This document shows, in pieces, positions 1 to 7,567 of a DNA stretch of 14,998 bases. A program made the translations under genes and the position numbers. The notes beneath the pieces were generated by a model. That model was not told the DNA's origin, made no database searches, and saw only the letters and a program-made list of their open reading frames with translations. Source of the stretch: Puniceicoccaceae bacterium. Lineage in GTDB: Bacteria; Verrucomicrobiota; Verrucomicrobiia; Opitutales; Coraliomargaritaceae. The stretch is from assembly GCA_003566795.1 (NCBI GenBank), contig PXBU01000060.1, positions 1 through 14,998 of the forward strand. The letters are read 5' to 3'. The stretch's first letter is position 1, and every line of letters starts with the position of its first letter.

Positions 1-1
1 G

Positions 2-2347
2 GATACGCTTCAACGTCAGGCCCAACTCAGCGTGGGCGAACTGGCTAGCTTTCGCAACCGGCCCACTGCCAGCCAAGCAGGTGCCGGACGCTGGCGCGCC
101 AATGTGGGGCAGCAATGGCACAAGGAATCGGCCCGGCAGGCCGCAACTGAGCACCCGGATGCCACTTTTGAGCAAGCCATTTCCGGCAGCCTGCAACATC
201 GCGACTGGACGGTGACAGTGCAGGGCCGGATCGACCAGATCATCCCCGTCGGCGACTCGTTGACGCTGCGCGAGGTCAAGACCGTGCGCCAGCCGCTACC
301 CTGCCCGCCCGAAGATCTCCTCCGGCAGTATCCGGAATACTTTGCCCAAGCCGCCATCTATCTGCATCTGGCTGAATTACTTCCCAGCTATGCCGGGCAA
401 AAACCTTGCGCCGAGCTACTCTTCATCGAAATCAACTCCGGCACCGTGCAGTCGGTCCCGCTTGATGCCGGCGCCCGCGAGCTGGTGGACACACAACTGG
501 CGCGGCTGACATCCTTTTTGGATGAACGCCGCGCCCGCCGCATCCAGCTGGAAGCAACCGAGATCCAACCCGCCTTTGCCACCCTGCGGGACGGGCAGGC
601 GGAACTGATCCAGCAACTTTCCACCGCCGCACTAAAGAGCTCGACCGTGCTGCTCCAGGCTCCCACCGGATTTGGCAAGACCGGCATCGTGCTGGAACAC
701 GCGCTGCGGCAAATGCAGCAGGGGCTCTTCGAGCGCTGTATCTACCTGACCAATCAATCCAGCGGGCAGCTGGAGACAGTCCGCCAGTTGCGCCGCATGA
801 TAGGCAGCAACCTGCGCTTCATTCAGATGCGCAACCGCGTAGAGCATAAAATCGATAGCCCGCGCCATCGTTGCACTGGTGACCGCCGCTGCGAGGAAAC
901 TCTGGAACAGGATTGGATCCAGGGGGACATTTACCCGCCCGATCTCCTGCAAGAGGGAACGCTCACGCTGGATCAGGCTAAGGCTTTGGGCAGTGAGACC
1001 GGCGTCTGCCCCTACGCCTTGACCAAGGGCTGCCTGCCCTATGCCGAAATCTGGATCGGTGACAGCAATTACGTCTTTGCCCCACATAGCCGCCATGTTT
1101 TTGCCGAACCCGATGGCTTCGACCCGGCCAAGACCATTCTGATAATCGATGAGGCGCACAATCTCCCCGCTCGCAATGCCGACGCGCTCAGCATCGAGCT
1201 GGATGCTAACAATCTCTTCGTGGCGATCGAAGAGCTGCGCCATGCCGGTGCCGCCCGTCGTTTACTGGCCAGCCTGCATCGTGTGGCCAGCGAGATTAGT
1301 CAGCTGGATGCCGGGCAAGTCCTGAGCACCGACCAGATCTACTCGCTGTGCGACCTCTGCGAGGACGCGACCGAGCAGCTGGAAGCAGCCCGGTTCGACT
1401 ACCAGGCGGTCCCTCCATTCGCCATCGAGACGATTTGGCAAATTCCCGAATTGGCGACACGCCTCGACCAAATTTCCAGCGAATGGCTCTACTGGTGCCC
1501 GCATGGCGGATGCCTGCGGGCTCAATGCCTCGACGCCAGCGAGTGGACGGCCCGCTGCCTGCAAGCCTTTGGCAGCCGCATCCTGATGTCGGCCACACTG
1601 GACCCGCTGGATCATTACCATGCTGCCATCGGCATTCGACCCACGGATTCAAGCCTGGCCATCGGCTGGGCCGACTGGCGGGAAAACGCCTACGATGTCG
1701 CAATTGATTGCCGGGTGGATACCCGCCTGAAGCATCGGGGCCGCTACTACCAAACGACCGCGCAGACAATTGCGGCAATGAGTTCGCTGGAACCAGGAAA
1801 GCCGATGGTGGCATTTTTTTCCTCCTACCAATACGCCGAAAATGTGCGGGCCTACTTGACTGTGATTGAGCCTTCGCTCCGCGTGGCTGTCCAGCCCCGA
1901 GGTGTCGACTTGAGGCAACAAGAGGACTTCATCGATGAGGGGCTCCTGTGCGCGGATGTGCTCTTTCTGATCATTGGCAGCAGCTATTCGGAGGGTATCG
2001 ATAAACTGGGAGGCAGAGTCCGGTCCGTGATTGTGGTCGGGCCCGCTCTGCCGGAAGTCAGTCCGGTACAGCAAGCCAAAATGCAAATGGACCCTGCGCT
2101 TAGTCGTGAGGAAGCGTTCAAAGCAGTGTATTTAATTCCTGCCATGCGGCGCATCCATCAGGCACTGGGCCGTATCGTTCGCGCTCCCGGCCAAAATGCC
2201 CGGATACTGCTGCACTGCCAACGCCACGCCCAGGACGATTACCAACAAATGCGACAGCCAGAGTATCAGACTGAAACACTGATACGCAGCGAAAACGAGC
2301 TGATTGCATGGCTGGCAAAAACAAAACAAACTCATTTAAAATCTTGA
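2..2347 (+). CDS. PD-(D/E)XK nuclease fused to XPD/DinG-type (Rad3-related) DNA helicase, 5' end cut by window edge
   Basis: The reading frame is open to the first base of the window; a GTG at 32 is an available start, but in-frame upstream codons (DTLQRQAQLS) continue the nuclease-type N-terminus, so the true start is probably just outside. Counting from the GTG at 32 (771 residues): residues about 25-110 look like a RecB/Cas4-like nuclease, with H30, GRID (D68), EVK (E81, K83) and a Q106/Y110 pair. The rest is a superfamily 2 helicase: Walker A APTGFGKT (210-217), DEAH box 373-376, motif III MSATL (519-523), a motif V-like SSYSEGIDKLGG (650-661) and motif VI QALGRIVR (710-717). Cys 281, 287, 326 and 334 lie between Walker A and DEAH, where XPD-family helicases hold a 4Fe-4S cluster. 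Expected role: 5'-3' DNA unwinding coupled to DNA cleavage in repair. Related fusions are familiar to me from Firmicutes. The family call is firm; the cellular role is inferred. Confidence 0.9.
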   Translation, partial: DTLQRQAQLSVGELASFRNRPTASQAGAGRWRANVGQQWHKESARQAATEHPDATFEQAISGSLQHRDWTVTVQGRIDQIIPVGDSLTLREVKTVRQPLPCPPEDLLRQYPEYFAQAAIYLHLAELLPSYAGQKPCAELLFIEINSGTVQSVPLDAGARELVDTQLARLTSFLDERRARRIQLEATEIQPAFATLRDGQAELIQQLSTAALKSSTVLLQAPTGFGKTGIVLEHALRQMQQGLFERCIYLTNQSSGQLETVRQLRRMIGSNLRFIQMRNRVEHKIDSPRHRCTGDRRCEETLEQDWIQGDIYPPDLLQEGTLTLDQAKALGSETGVCPYALTKGCLPYAEIWIGDSNYVFAPHSRHVFAEPDGFDPAKTILIIDEAHNLPARNADALSIELDANNLFVAIEELRHAGAARRLLASLHRVASEISQLDAGQVLSTDQIYSLCDLCEDATEQLEAARFDYQAVPPFAIETIWQIPELATRLDQISSEWLYWCPHGGCLRAQCLDASEWTARCLQAFGSRILMSATLDPLDHYHAAIGIRPTDSSLAIGWADWRENAYDVAIDCRVDTRLKHRGRYYQTTAQTIAAMSSLEPGKPMVAFFSSYQYAENVRAYLTVIEPSLRVAVQPRGVDLRQQEDFIDEGLLCADVLFLIIGSSYSEGIDKLGGRVRSVIVVGPALPEVSPVQQAKMQMDPALSREEAFKAVYLIPAMRRIHQALGRIVRAPGQNARILLHCQRHAQDDYQQMRQPEYQTETLIRSENELIAWLAKTKQTHLKS

Positions 2348-2466
2348 AAAATATGTAAAAGTGAGAAAGTTAGGAAACATTACCTTTATTTCACAGGTCT
2401 TCCCTGAAGGAATAAATCTTTTAAAAATCCCTTCCCCTAAACCCCAAATCCCAACTCCTACAACTA

Positions 2467-2961
2467 ATGGCAAAATCAAAAGTAAACAAAGGCATTAGTC
2501 GCATCGATAGCGGCTCCACTCACGGCTGGTTTGTTCGTGGTTACCGAAACGGACGAACCTACTCGAAGTTATTCAGTGACCGTAAATGCGGCGGTAAGGG
2601 CAAAGCCCAAAAAATGGCGAAAGACTACCGTGACGAGCTCTTCGCGGAGCTCGAGACAATCCCCAAGCGCCCGCGCCAGCGCCGCGTGGTTGTATCTGAC
2701 TCCCGCAATACCACGGGTGAGTTGGGAGTTTCCCGTATTACAAAAATCGGGCCCAACGGAACCAAGCATGATTGCTACTCGGTGAGCTGGCGTCCGGAGC
2801 CAGGCATCCAGAAGTGCACCTCTTTCTCAATCAGAAAATACGGTGAGAAAAAAGCCTTTAAACTCGCCGTCGAGCATCGCCGCAAAATGATGCGCGAAGT
2901 CCACGGGCCCAACTTCTACCGAAAAATGAGTAAGCGTGGAAAAAAAGATTCCTCCGCTTGA
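2467..2961 (+). CDS. Small basic protein with two AP2-like DNA-binding repeats
   Basis: This 164-residue, Lys/Arg-rich protein consists of two diverged copies of one module, residues about 9-61 and 87-144. Both begin G(I/V)SRI, continue with an aromatic-containing strand segment (GWFVRGY; CYSVSW), then a K-x-FS or TSFS strand, and end in a basic helix (KAQKMAKDYRDEL; KKAFKLAVEHRRKM). This beta-beta-beta-alpha order and the spacing resemble AP2/ERF-type DNA-binding domains, which bacteria mostly carry inside mobile HNH endonucleases; here no nuclease motif is present. A basic linker (KRPRQRR) joins the copies. It has no signal peptide or membrane segment, so it is probably a nucleoid or sequence-specific DNA-binding protein. 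It sits alone, 119 bp after the helicase gene, and ends in its own terminator. No Shine-Dalgarno precedes the ATG. The internal duplication is visible directly; the AP2 assignment is by pattern and moderately sure. Confidence 0.75.
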   Translation: MAKSKVNKGISRIDSGSTHGWFVRGYRNGRTYSKLFSDRKCGGKGKAQKMAKDYRDELFAELETIPKRPRQRRVVVSDSRNTTGELGVSRITKIGPNGTKHDCYSVSWRPEPGIQKCTSFSIRKYGEKKAFKLAVEHRRKMMREVHGPNFYRKMSKRGKKDSSA

Positions 2962-2982
2962 TTCGGGTAAGTTGTAATTTCT

Positions 2983-3013
2983 AAAGCGCAACCGCCAGCG
3001 GTTGCGCTTTTTT
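2983..3013 (+). terminator. Rho-independent terminator after the AP2-like gene
   Basis: A perfect 12-bp inverted repeat (AAAGCGCAACCG / CGGTTGCGCTTT) with a 4-base loop CCAG is followed by a run of T, 22 bases after the AP2-gene stop. The T run touches the stop codon of the convergent M16 peptidase gene (3012-3014). Read on the - strand the same hairpin is followed by a poorer T-rich stretch, so it may serve both convergent units. Confidence 0.93.
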
Positions 3014-5615
3014 ATTGCACCGCTCCGCCGGAGTCAGCGGGCCCAACCACCAACTGCACTCGATGCGACGGGTCCAGCTTCTGCCGGACAAACCGCGCCA
3101 ACTCCCCGGCGTCAGTGGCATCCAGCTTTGCCGCGTATTCGGCGTCGTCCTCCAGTGGCAGGCCATAGCACAGTTGCAGGCCTGCTTGCATCGCGCGGGC
3201 ACCGATCGTTTGCCGCCCCATGGGCCGCGCCGCCTTCAAGCGGGTGCGGCAACGGGCAAGTTCTTCCTCGCTCACCTCAGCGCGTACCACCCGCTGAATT
3301 TCCTGCTCAATTTCCTCCAGCACTTCATCGACGCGCTCAGGATGGGTGCCAGCATAAAACACGAACATCCCCCCCTGCACCCCGATAATGCGAGTCGAAC
3401 CGACAAAGTAGGCCATCGCCAAGTCCTCACGCACGCGCTCGAACAGTCGACTCGACATCCCGCTAAATAGCTCGTTCAGCACATCGCTTAGCACGAAGTC
3501 CTCATCTTGGATGCCCGATCCGGGATAGGCCTGAAGAATTACCGATTGTTCGCGGTCCATCTGCTCTACCAGCAATTTAGGCTGTGCGATTTCAGGTAGA
3601 GCCACTGTCCTGGGTTTAAAAATATCGTCTGATAAGCCGCGGGAGAGCAGTGGTGAAAGTTCCGCGATCAAGGGCTCCCGCTCGAAGGCACCTGTGGCCA
3701 CCAGAATCAAATTGCCAGCTCGCACCAGATCCTTGAAGTGAGCGACGATATCCGCCGGCCTCAATTGCTCCAGATCCTCAATGCGGCCATCCGCGCCCAC
3801 TGAAAATGGGTGCTCCCCAAAAAAGTGTTCGCGCAAGCGTTGAAATCCGAAGTCGAGAATTTCATCTTGCTCCTCTTTGAGATTAGCAATTTGCGCCTGA
3901 CGCTCCGTCTCGAAAGTGGCCTGCTTAAAGCTCGGACACGTCAAGGCATCCGTCAGTAGTTCAAGCGCCAGACTCAAATCAGCGGGCAAAACCTCGATGG
4001 CCAAACCGATCGTATTGTTGCCACAGGTTGAGTGAAAACTACCACCGATGCCCTCGATCGTTTCCGAGATCTCCTCGGCAGAGCGCTTGGCCGTGTCTTT
4101 GGTCAGCAATTCAGCCATCAGCGCCGAGACTCCGCGTTGCCCCTGCGGTTCGTAGAGCGGCCCACCCAGCAAAATCGCACGCAAATGCACCTTGGGCAAG
4201 CGGGCATCCTGCTGCAACAACAACCGGGCTCCAGAATCGAAGTCAATCTGCTCGAAGGGCTTGAGTGCCAGCCGCTCCTCTTGGGCCGCGCTGGCACGGG
4301 CAGTCGCCAACTTCGGTCCCAAGGTGACCGCAGAAAGATTTGCATCGACCAGATAGTGCTGCGCCATGGTCTGCAAGTCATGGTTGCCCACCGACCGCAG
4401 ACGTTTGAGATAGCGCCGTGCGTAGTTGCTATCGCCAATAACCACTTCACCCACACCCAAACGAGTGGCTTGGCCACTCATGGTTTTGCGGCCATTGATT
4501 TCTGAGCTTAGTGCCTGCCGACAGGCCTTTTCCACCACATCTCGCTCAAACCCGTCGGTGATCACTTCATGAATCAGCCGATGGATCGCAGCCTCCACCT
4601 CCGGCCCACGTTCCGGATCACAGACATAGCTGATCATGAACAGTCCATTGTCACCCGGGTTCCAATTGCGACAGTCCACATAATGCACCAGCTTTTGTTG
4701 GTTGCGCAGTCGCTCCCACAGCAGCGAACTCTCACCGCCGCCCAGTGCATGCGCCAGGGCATCCAGCTTGGGCGAATCCGGGTGACTCAAGTGCGGCACC
4801 TTAAATGCCATACCACCCCGAAACACCTTGTAATCACCGACGATGTCCTCGCGCCTGGGCGCCAACTGCACCGGCTCCGCCTCGATCTGCACCGGCCCCA
4901 GACGCCCACGTGGCACAGCTCCAAACGTCGCATCCACCACTTCCATGCATTCCGCCGACGCCACCGCACCCACCACTGAGACGACCATATTGTTGGGCAC
5001 ATAACGCGCCGCGTAATAATCGCGCAATTCCTCTGCCGTCACCTGCTCAAACAGTTCGCGGTGGCCAACAACCGGCTCACGGTAGGGGTGTCGCTGAAAG
5101 GCAGTTCGAAATAACGCCTGAGTCAGTTGCCGGTCCGGATCATCCAGCCCCATGTCAATCTCACGCAGGATCACATCACGTTCGCGCAAGATCTCCGCCT
5201 CCGGCAAGGTGGCATGCAGCACCAGATCCGATAAGACGTCAGCAATCTGCGCAAAGGCACTGGCAGGACCGTCAATGTAGTAAACAGTTCGATCAAAGGT
5301 CGTGTAGGCATTAATCGATGCTCCCATGGCATGGACCTCGCGGCTGATCGCCTTACCCTCACGACGTTTCGTCCCTTTGAACAATAGATGCTCCAGGTAG
5401 TGAGAAAGACCGGAACCAATGAGCGCACCCTCGTGGATACTGCCACTCTTGACCCAAACTTGCACGGAAATCACCTCACTGGAGAAGTCAGGCCGATGCA
5501 CCAGCGTCAACCCGTTGCGAAAAACGTGCCGCGCGACCGGCGCACGAAACAGCTGGTCGAGCCAGTCGTCTGATGGGACCGATGTGATGGACTCTGTTAT
5601 ACGATCTGATGACAT
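3012..5615 (-). CDS. Two-domain M16 family zinc metallopeptidase (insulinase/processing-peptidase type)
   Basis: The 867-residue protein (start at the ATG at 5615) has two homologous M16 halves. The N-terminal half carries the inverted zinc motif HYLEH (H72, E75, H76) and the third ligand candidate E152 in ILREIDMGLDDP, at the spacing usual for the family, so it should be active. The C-terminal half (from about residue 455) has VSALMAELLTKDT where the zinc motif would be, and so is the usual inactive partner; it keeps the GMSSRLFERVREDLAMAYFV segment typical of substrate-binding C-domains. There is no signal peptide, which suggests cytoplasmic peptide degradation or processing. The open frame extends upstream to 5771, but those 52 residues run through the preceding gene and look non-coding; the chosen ATG lies one base after the preceding stop, suggesting translational coupling. 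Substrate unknown. Confidence 0.93.
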   Translation of the reverse strand: MSSDRITESITSVPSDDWLDQLFRAPVARHVFRNGLTLVHRPDFSSEVISVQVWVKSGSIHEGALIGSGLSHYLEHLLFKGTKRREGKAISREVHAMGASINAYTTFDRTVYYIDGPASAFAQIADVLSDLVLHATLPEAEILRERDVILREIDMGLDDPDRQLTQALFRTAFQRHPYREPVVGHRELFEQVTAEELRDYYAARYVPNNMVVSVVGAVASAECMEVVDATFGAVPRGRLGPVQIEAEPVQLAPRREDIVGDYKVFRGGMAFKVPHLSHPDSPKLDALAHALGGGESSLLWERLRNQQKLVHYVDCRNWNPGDNGLFMISYVCDPERGPEVEAAIHRLIHEVITDGFERDVVEKACRQALSSEINGRKTMSGQATRLGVGEVVIGDSNYARRYLKRLRSVGNHDLQTMAQHYLVDANLSAVTLGPKLATARASAAQEERLALKPFEQIDFDSGARLLLQQDARLPKVHLRAILLGGPLYEPQGQRGVSALMAELLTKDTAKRSAEEISETIEGIGGSFHSTCGNNTIGLAIEVLPADLSLALELLTDALTCPSFKQATFETERQAQIANLKEEQDEILDFGFQRLREHFFGEHPFSVGADGRIEDLEQLRPADIVAHFKDLVRAGNLILVATGAFEREPLIAELSPLLSRGLSDDIFKPRTVALPEIAQPKLLVEQMDREQSVILQAYPGSGIQDEDFVLSDVLNELFSGMSSRLFERVREDLAMAYFVGSTRIIGVQGGMFVFYAGTHPERVDEVLEEIEQEIQRVVRAEVSEEELARCRTRLKAARPMGRQTIGARAMQAGLQLCYGLPLEDDAEYAAKLDATDAGELARFVRQKLDPSHRVQLVVGPADSGGAVQ

Positions 5616-5616
5616 A

Positions 5617-6045
5617 CTAGCGTAGTGGCGGTCGCTTAATGGTGGGCTTGATTGTCGACGGGCGAAATGGCTTATCGAAGGCGGCACTAAAGCTATATCC
5701 CTGGTCAAAATCCTCCGGGCTATCCTGGTCGGTCTTCCCCAGCACCTTGCAGTCGACGAGATTGAAAACAATGTTGCCGAAATCCCGGCAATTTTTTACA
5801 CCCCAATTCTCCAGAACAGTACGAGCCATCGGACCATACTGATCGATCGCATAGCGGCGAATCCCCTCCAACAGTTGCTGGCCAGTCAAGTGGTTGGTTT
5901 TGTCCATGTCCCCGCTCTTGTGCAGCTCGCGCAAACTATAATCAAGGGCCTGGCGCAGAAAATAGTATGCCCCGCGCCCATAGCGCGGGTCGTCCTTGCG
6001 TATGGCACGGATCACTTCGCTAAAATCTCGGTTGGGATCATTCAC
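5617..6045 (-). CDS. Minf_1886 family protein, function unknown
   Basis: This 142-residue protein starts at GTG 6045; an in-frame stop three codons upstream (TAA) fixes the start region. It matches from memory a small family named after Methylacidiphilum infernorum Minf_1886 and seen in Verrucomicrobia and Planctomycetes. Visible blocks: DDPRYGRGAYYFLRQALDY (18-36), HLTGQQLLEGIRRYA (52-66), GPMARTVLENWGV (71-83) and CRDFGNIVFNLVD (86-98), followed by an acidic then basic, proline-rich tail (PSTIKPTIKRPPLR). It appears soluble and helical, without membrane segments. It is 54 bp downstream of thrB and only one base ahead of the M16 peptidase ATG, so the peptidase and this protein are probably made together. 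No biochemical role is known to me, and none is claimed. No Shine-Dalgarno is visible. Confidence 0.85.
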   Translation of the reverse strand: MNDPNRDFSEVIRAIRKDDPRYGRGAYYFLRQALDYSLRELHKSGDMDKTNHLTGQQLLEGIRRYAIDQYGPMARTVLENWGVKNCRDFGNIVFNLVDCKVLGKTDQDSPEDFDQGYSFSAAFDKPFRPSTIKPTIKRPPLR

Positions 6046-6099
6046 TGTTGTTTAAGCAAAACCAATACGACGGGGCGTCAACCCTAGTAGGGCTGCGAT

Positions 6100-7008
6100 T
6101 CATCCCGCGCTGACCTTCAGTCCCTTATTATCGCAGAGCAGGCGATAGGCACGACTCTGAATCCCATTTGAGGCATAGGCCTGCTGCATCACCTCCAAGA
6201 CTTCCTTAACGACCGCAGGAGAGCAGAGACAGACCACGGTGGATCCACTCCCACTCAACCAACCCGTATAGGCACCGGAACTGCAACCCGCTTCGATACT
6301 CTCATGTCCGAAAGGATTGAGCCGCTCGCGGTAGGGCTGGTGGATGCAGTCATACACCGCGTTCTCCAGACGCTCAAAATTTCCCGAAACCAGCACGCCC
6401 ACCAGATACGCCAAACTGTTCGTCGTGCGCACCACATCGCCGAACGGCAACACATTCGGCAGCACGCGGCGCGAATCATTCGTCAGCACTTGATAATCGG
6501 GAGACACCGTCGCAAACACCAGACTCTCCGCTAACTCAAAGCGCAGGTGGTGCCGGTAGGCGCGCGTCTCCGGATCCGTCCTGGCGATACAAAATCCACC
6601 ACTAAAGGCAGCGCAGGCGTTGTCCGGTGAATTGTCCAAACGCGTCGTCAACCGAATCGCCGCCTCCTGATCCAAAGCACCCCCCACCAAATAATTCAAT
6701 CCGGCAATGATGCCCGCCCGAACCGTGGAGCTCGAGCCCAAGCCACGTGCGAGCGGCACCTCACCCCAGATCTCGTAGTCGAAACCGGGCAGGCTGACCC
6801 CTGCCGCCTGAGCATAACATCGTGCCGCCTCCTCCACCATCGCCTGGGTGCCCGGATTGCCCTCACCTACTGGCGCGATGACGGAGTCTTTGCGAACCGT
6901 CAGACGGACGAAATTATACAGCGAGAGCGCAATGCTCAGGCAGTCAAAACCGGGACCACAATTCGAGGTGCTGGCAGGGATTTGAACAAGAACCGTTTTC
7001 TGAGACAT
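6100..7008 (-). CDS. thrB: Homoserine kinase (GHMP kinase family)
   Basis: The product phosphorylates L-homoserine with ATP, the branch step toward threonine. The 302-residue protein (start ATG 7008) shows the three GHMP motifs: PASTSNCGPGFDCLSIAL (11-28), the ATP-binding loop PLARGLGSSSTVRAG (85-99) and the C-terminal GAYTGWLSGSGSTVV (245-259). The block DNSPDNACAAFSGGF (125-139) corresponds to the HPDN..PALLGG signature of homoserine kinases, separating it from mevalonate or galactokinases. The frame is open 15 codons farther up, but that would overlap smpB by 35 bases and adds unconserved residues; the ATG at 7008 lies 10 bases after the smpB stop. No other threonine-pathway gene is nearby; it sits in the rpoZ-smpB run. 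Cytoplasmic. The family is sure and the substrate likely. Confidence 0.9.
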   Translation of the reverse strand: MSQKTVLVQIPASTSNCGPGFDCLSIALSLYNFVRLTVRKDSVIAPVGEGNPGTQAMVEEAARCYAQAAGVSLPGFDYEIWGEVPLARGLGSSSTVRAGIIAGLNYLVGGALDQEAAIRLTTRLDNSPDNACAAFSGGFCIARTDPETRAYRHHLRFELAESLVFATVSPDYQVLTNDSRRVLPNVLPFGDVVRTTNSLAYLVGVLVSGNFERLENAVYDCIHQPYRERLNPFGHESIEAGCSSGAYTGWLSGSGSTVVCLCSPAVVKEVLEVMQQAYASNGIQSRAYRLLCDNKGLKVSAG

Positions 7009-7018
7009 GATGGGGAGT

Positions 7019-7495
7019 CTAGTGGCGTTGGCGCATTTCGCGTTCTGCTTCACGCATGGTGACCTTTTTCTTCAAGGTTTCGCGCTTGTCATAAAGCTTT
7101 TTGCCGGTGCACAGCGCGATCTCAATCTTGATCAGGCCATGCTTCAGGTAGATGCGCAGCGGAATGAGTGATTTGCCGCCGGTTTCCACCGCACCAATTA
7201 ATTTGTTAATTTCCCTGCGATGCAGCAGCAGTTTGCGCTTCCGGCGGGGGGGATGGTTTTGAAAATTCCCGAAGGTGTATTCTCCGATATGTGAGTTATA
7301 CAGCCAGACTTGTCCTTTCTCCACTCGGCAGAACGCTTCTGCAATCTGGGCATTTCCCTCCCGAATCGCTTTCACCTCAGTGCCCTGGAGCACGAGCCCT
7401 GCCTCGTAGGTCTCACCCACAAAATAGTTATGGTGAGCTTTGGCATTGCGGATTTCACGCTGGTGGCCCGCTGACTTCTTTTTTTTCGCGCACAC
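7019..7495 (-). CDS. smpB: SsrA (tmRNA)-binding protein SmpB
   Basis: SmpB delivers tmRNA to stalled ribosomes for trans-translation. The 158-residue product has the family landmarks: NAKAHHNYFVGETYEAGLVL (residues 17-36), GTEVKAIREGNAQI, the AF.RVEKGQVWLYN strand, the HIGEYTFGN segment and the C-terminal KKLYDKRETLKKK tail, whose basic residues enter the ribosomal mRNA channel. The GTG at 7495 is preferred over the in-frame TTG at 7513 because GAGGGG lies 10 bases upstream of it and the 158-residue length fits the family (about 160). The second to sixth codons contain a run of eight A. It lies 72 bp after rpoZ and 10 bp before thrB on the same strand. The ssrA RNA gene itself is not in this window. 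Confidence 0.95.
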   Translation of the reverse strand: MCAKKKKSAGHQREIRNAKAHHNYFVGETYEAGLVLQGTEVKAIREGNAQIAEAFCRVEKGQVWLYNSHIGEYTFGNFQNHPPRRKRKLLLHRREINKLIGAVETGGKSLIPLRIYLKHGLIKIEIALCTGKKLYDKRETLKKKVTMREAEREMRQRH

Positions 7496-7505
7496 GTCTC
7501 TTACG

Positions 7506-7511
7506 CCCCTC
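7506..7511 (-). promoter_or_regulatory. Ribosome binding site deciding the smpB start
   Basis: GAGGGG lies 10 bases before the GTG at 7495. It overlaps the alternative TTG start at 7511-7513, which has no purine-rich stretch upstream. This is one of only two plausible Shine-Dalgarno sequences in the window. Confidence 0.5.
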
Positions 7512-7567
7512 AACTGGGAAGCGGCAGAGGGCGCGCTTCATGAACCAGCTATCAGTGGCAACTTGGG

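Noticed and set aside
632..1243. 203-codon - strand frame inside the helicase gene
   Set aside because: Antisense to conserved helicase motifs and with no recognisable domain.
2344..2373. TTGAAA followed by AAGTTA as a promoter for the AP2-like gene
   Set aside because: The -10 match is poor and the region is generally AT-rich, so the match is not distinguishable from chance.
6052..6081. TTGACG on the - strand as an internal promoter before the Minf_1886 gene
   Set aside because: The -35 is good, but no acceptable -10 lies 16-18 bases downstream.
6082..6092. CCCTAGTAGGG palindrome between thrB and the Minf_1886 gene as a terminator
   Set aside because: The stem is only four pairs with a three-base loop and no T tract follows on the - strand.
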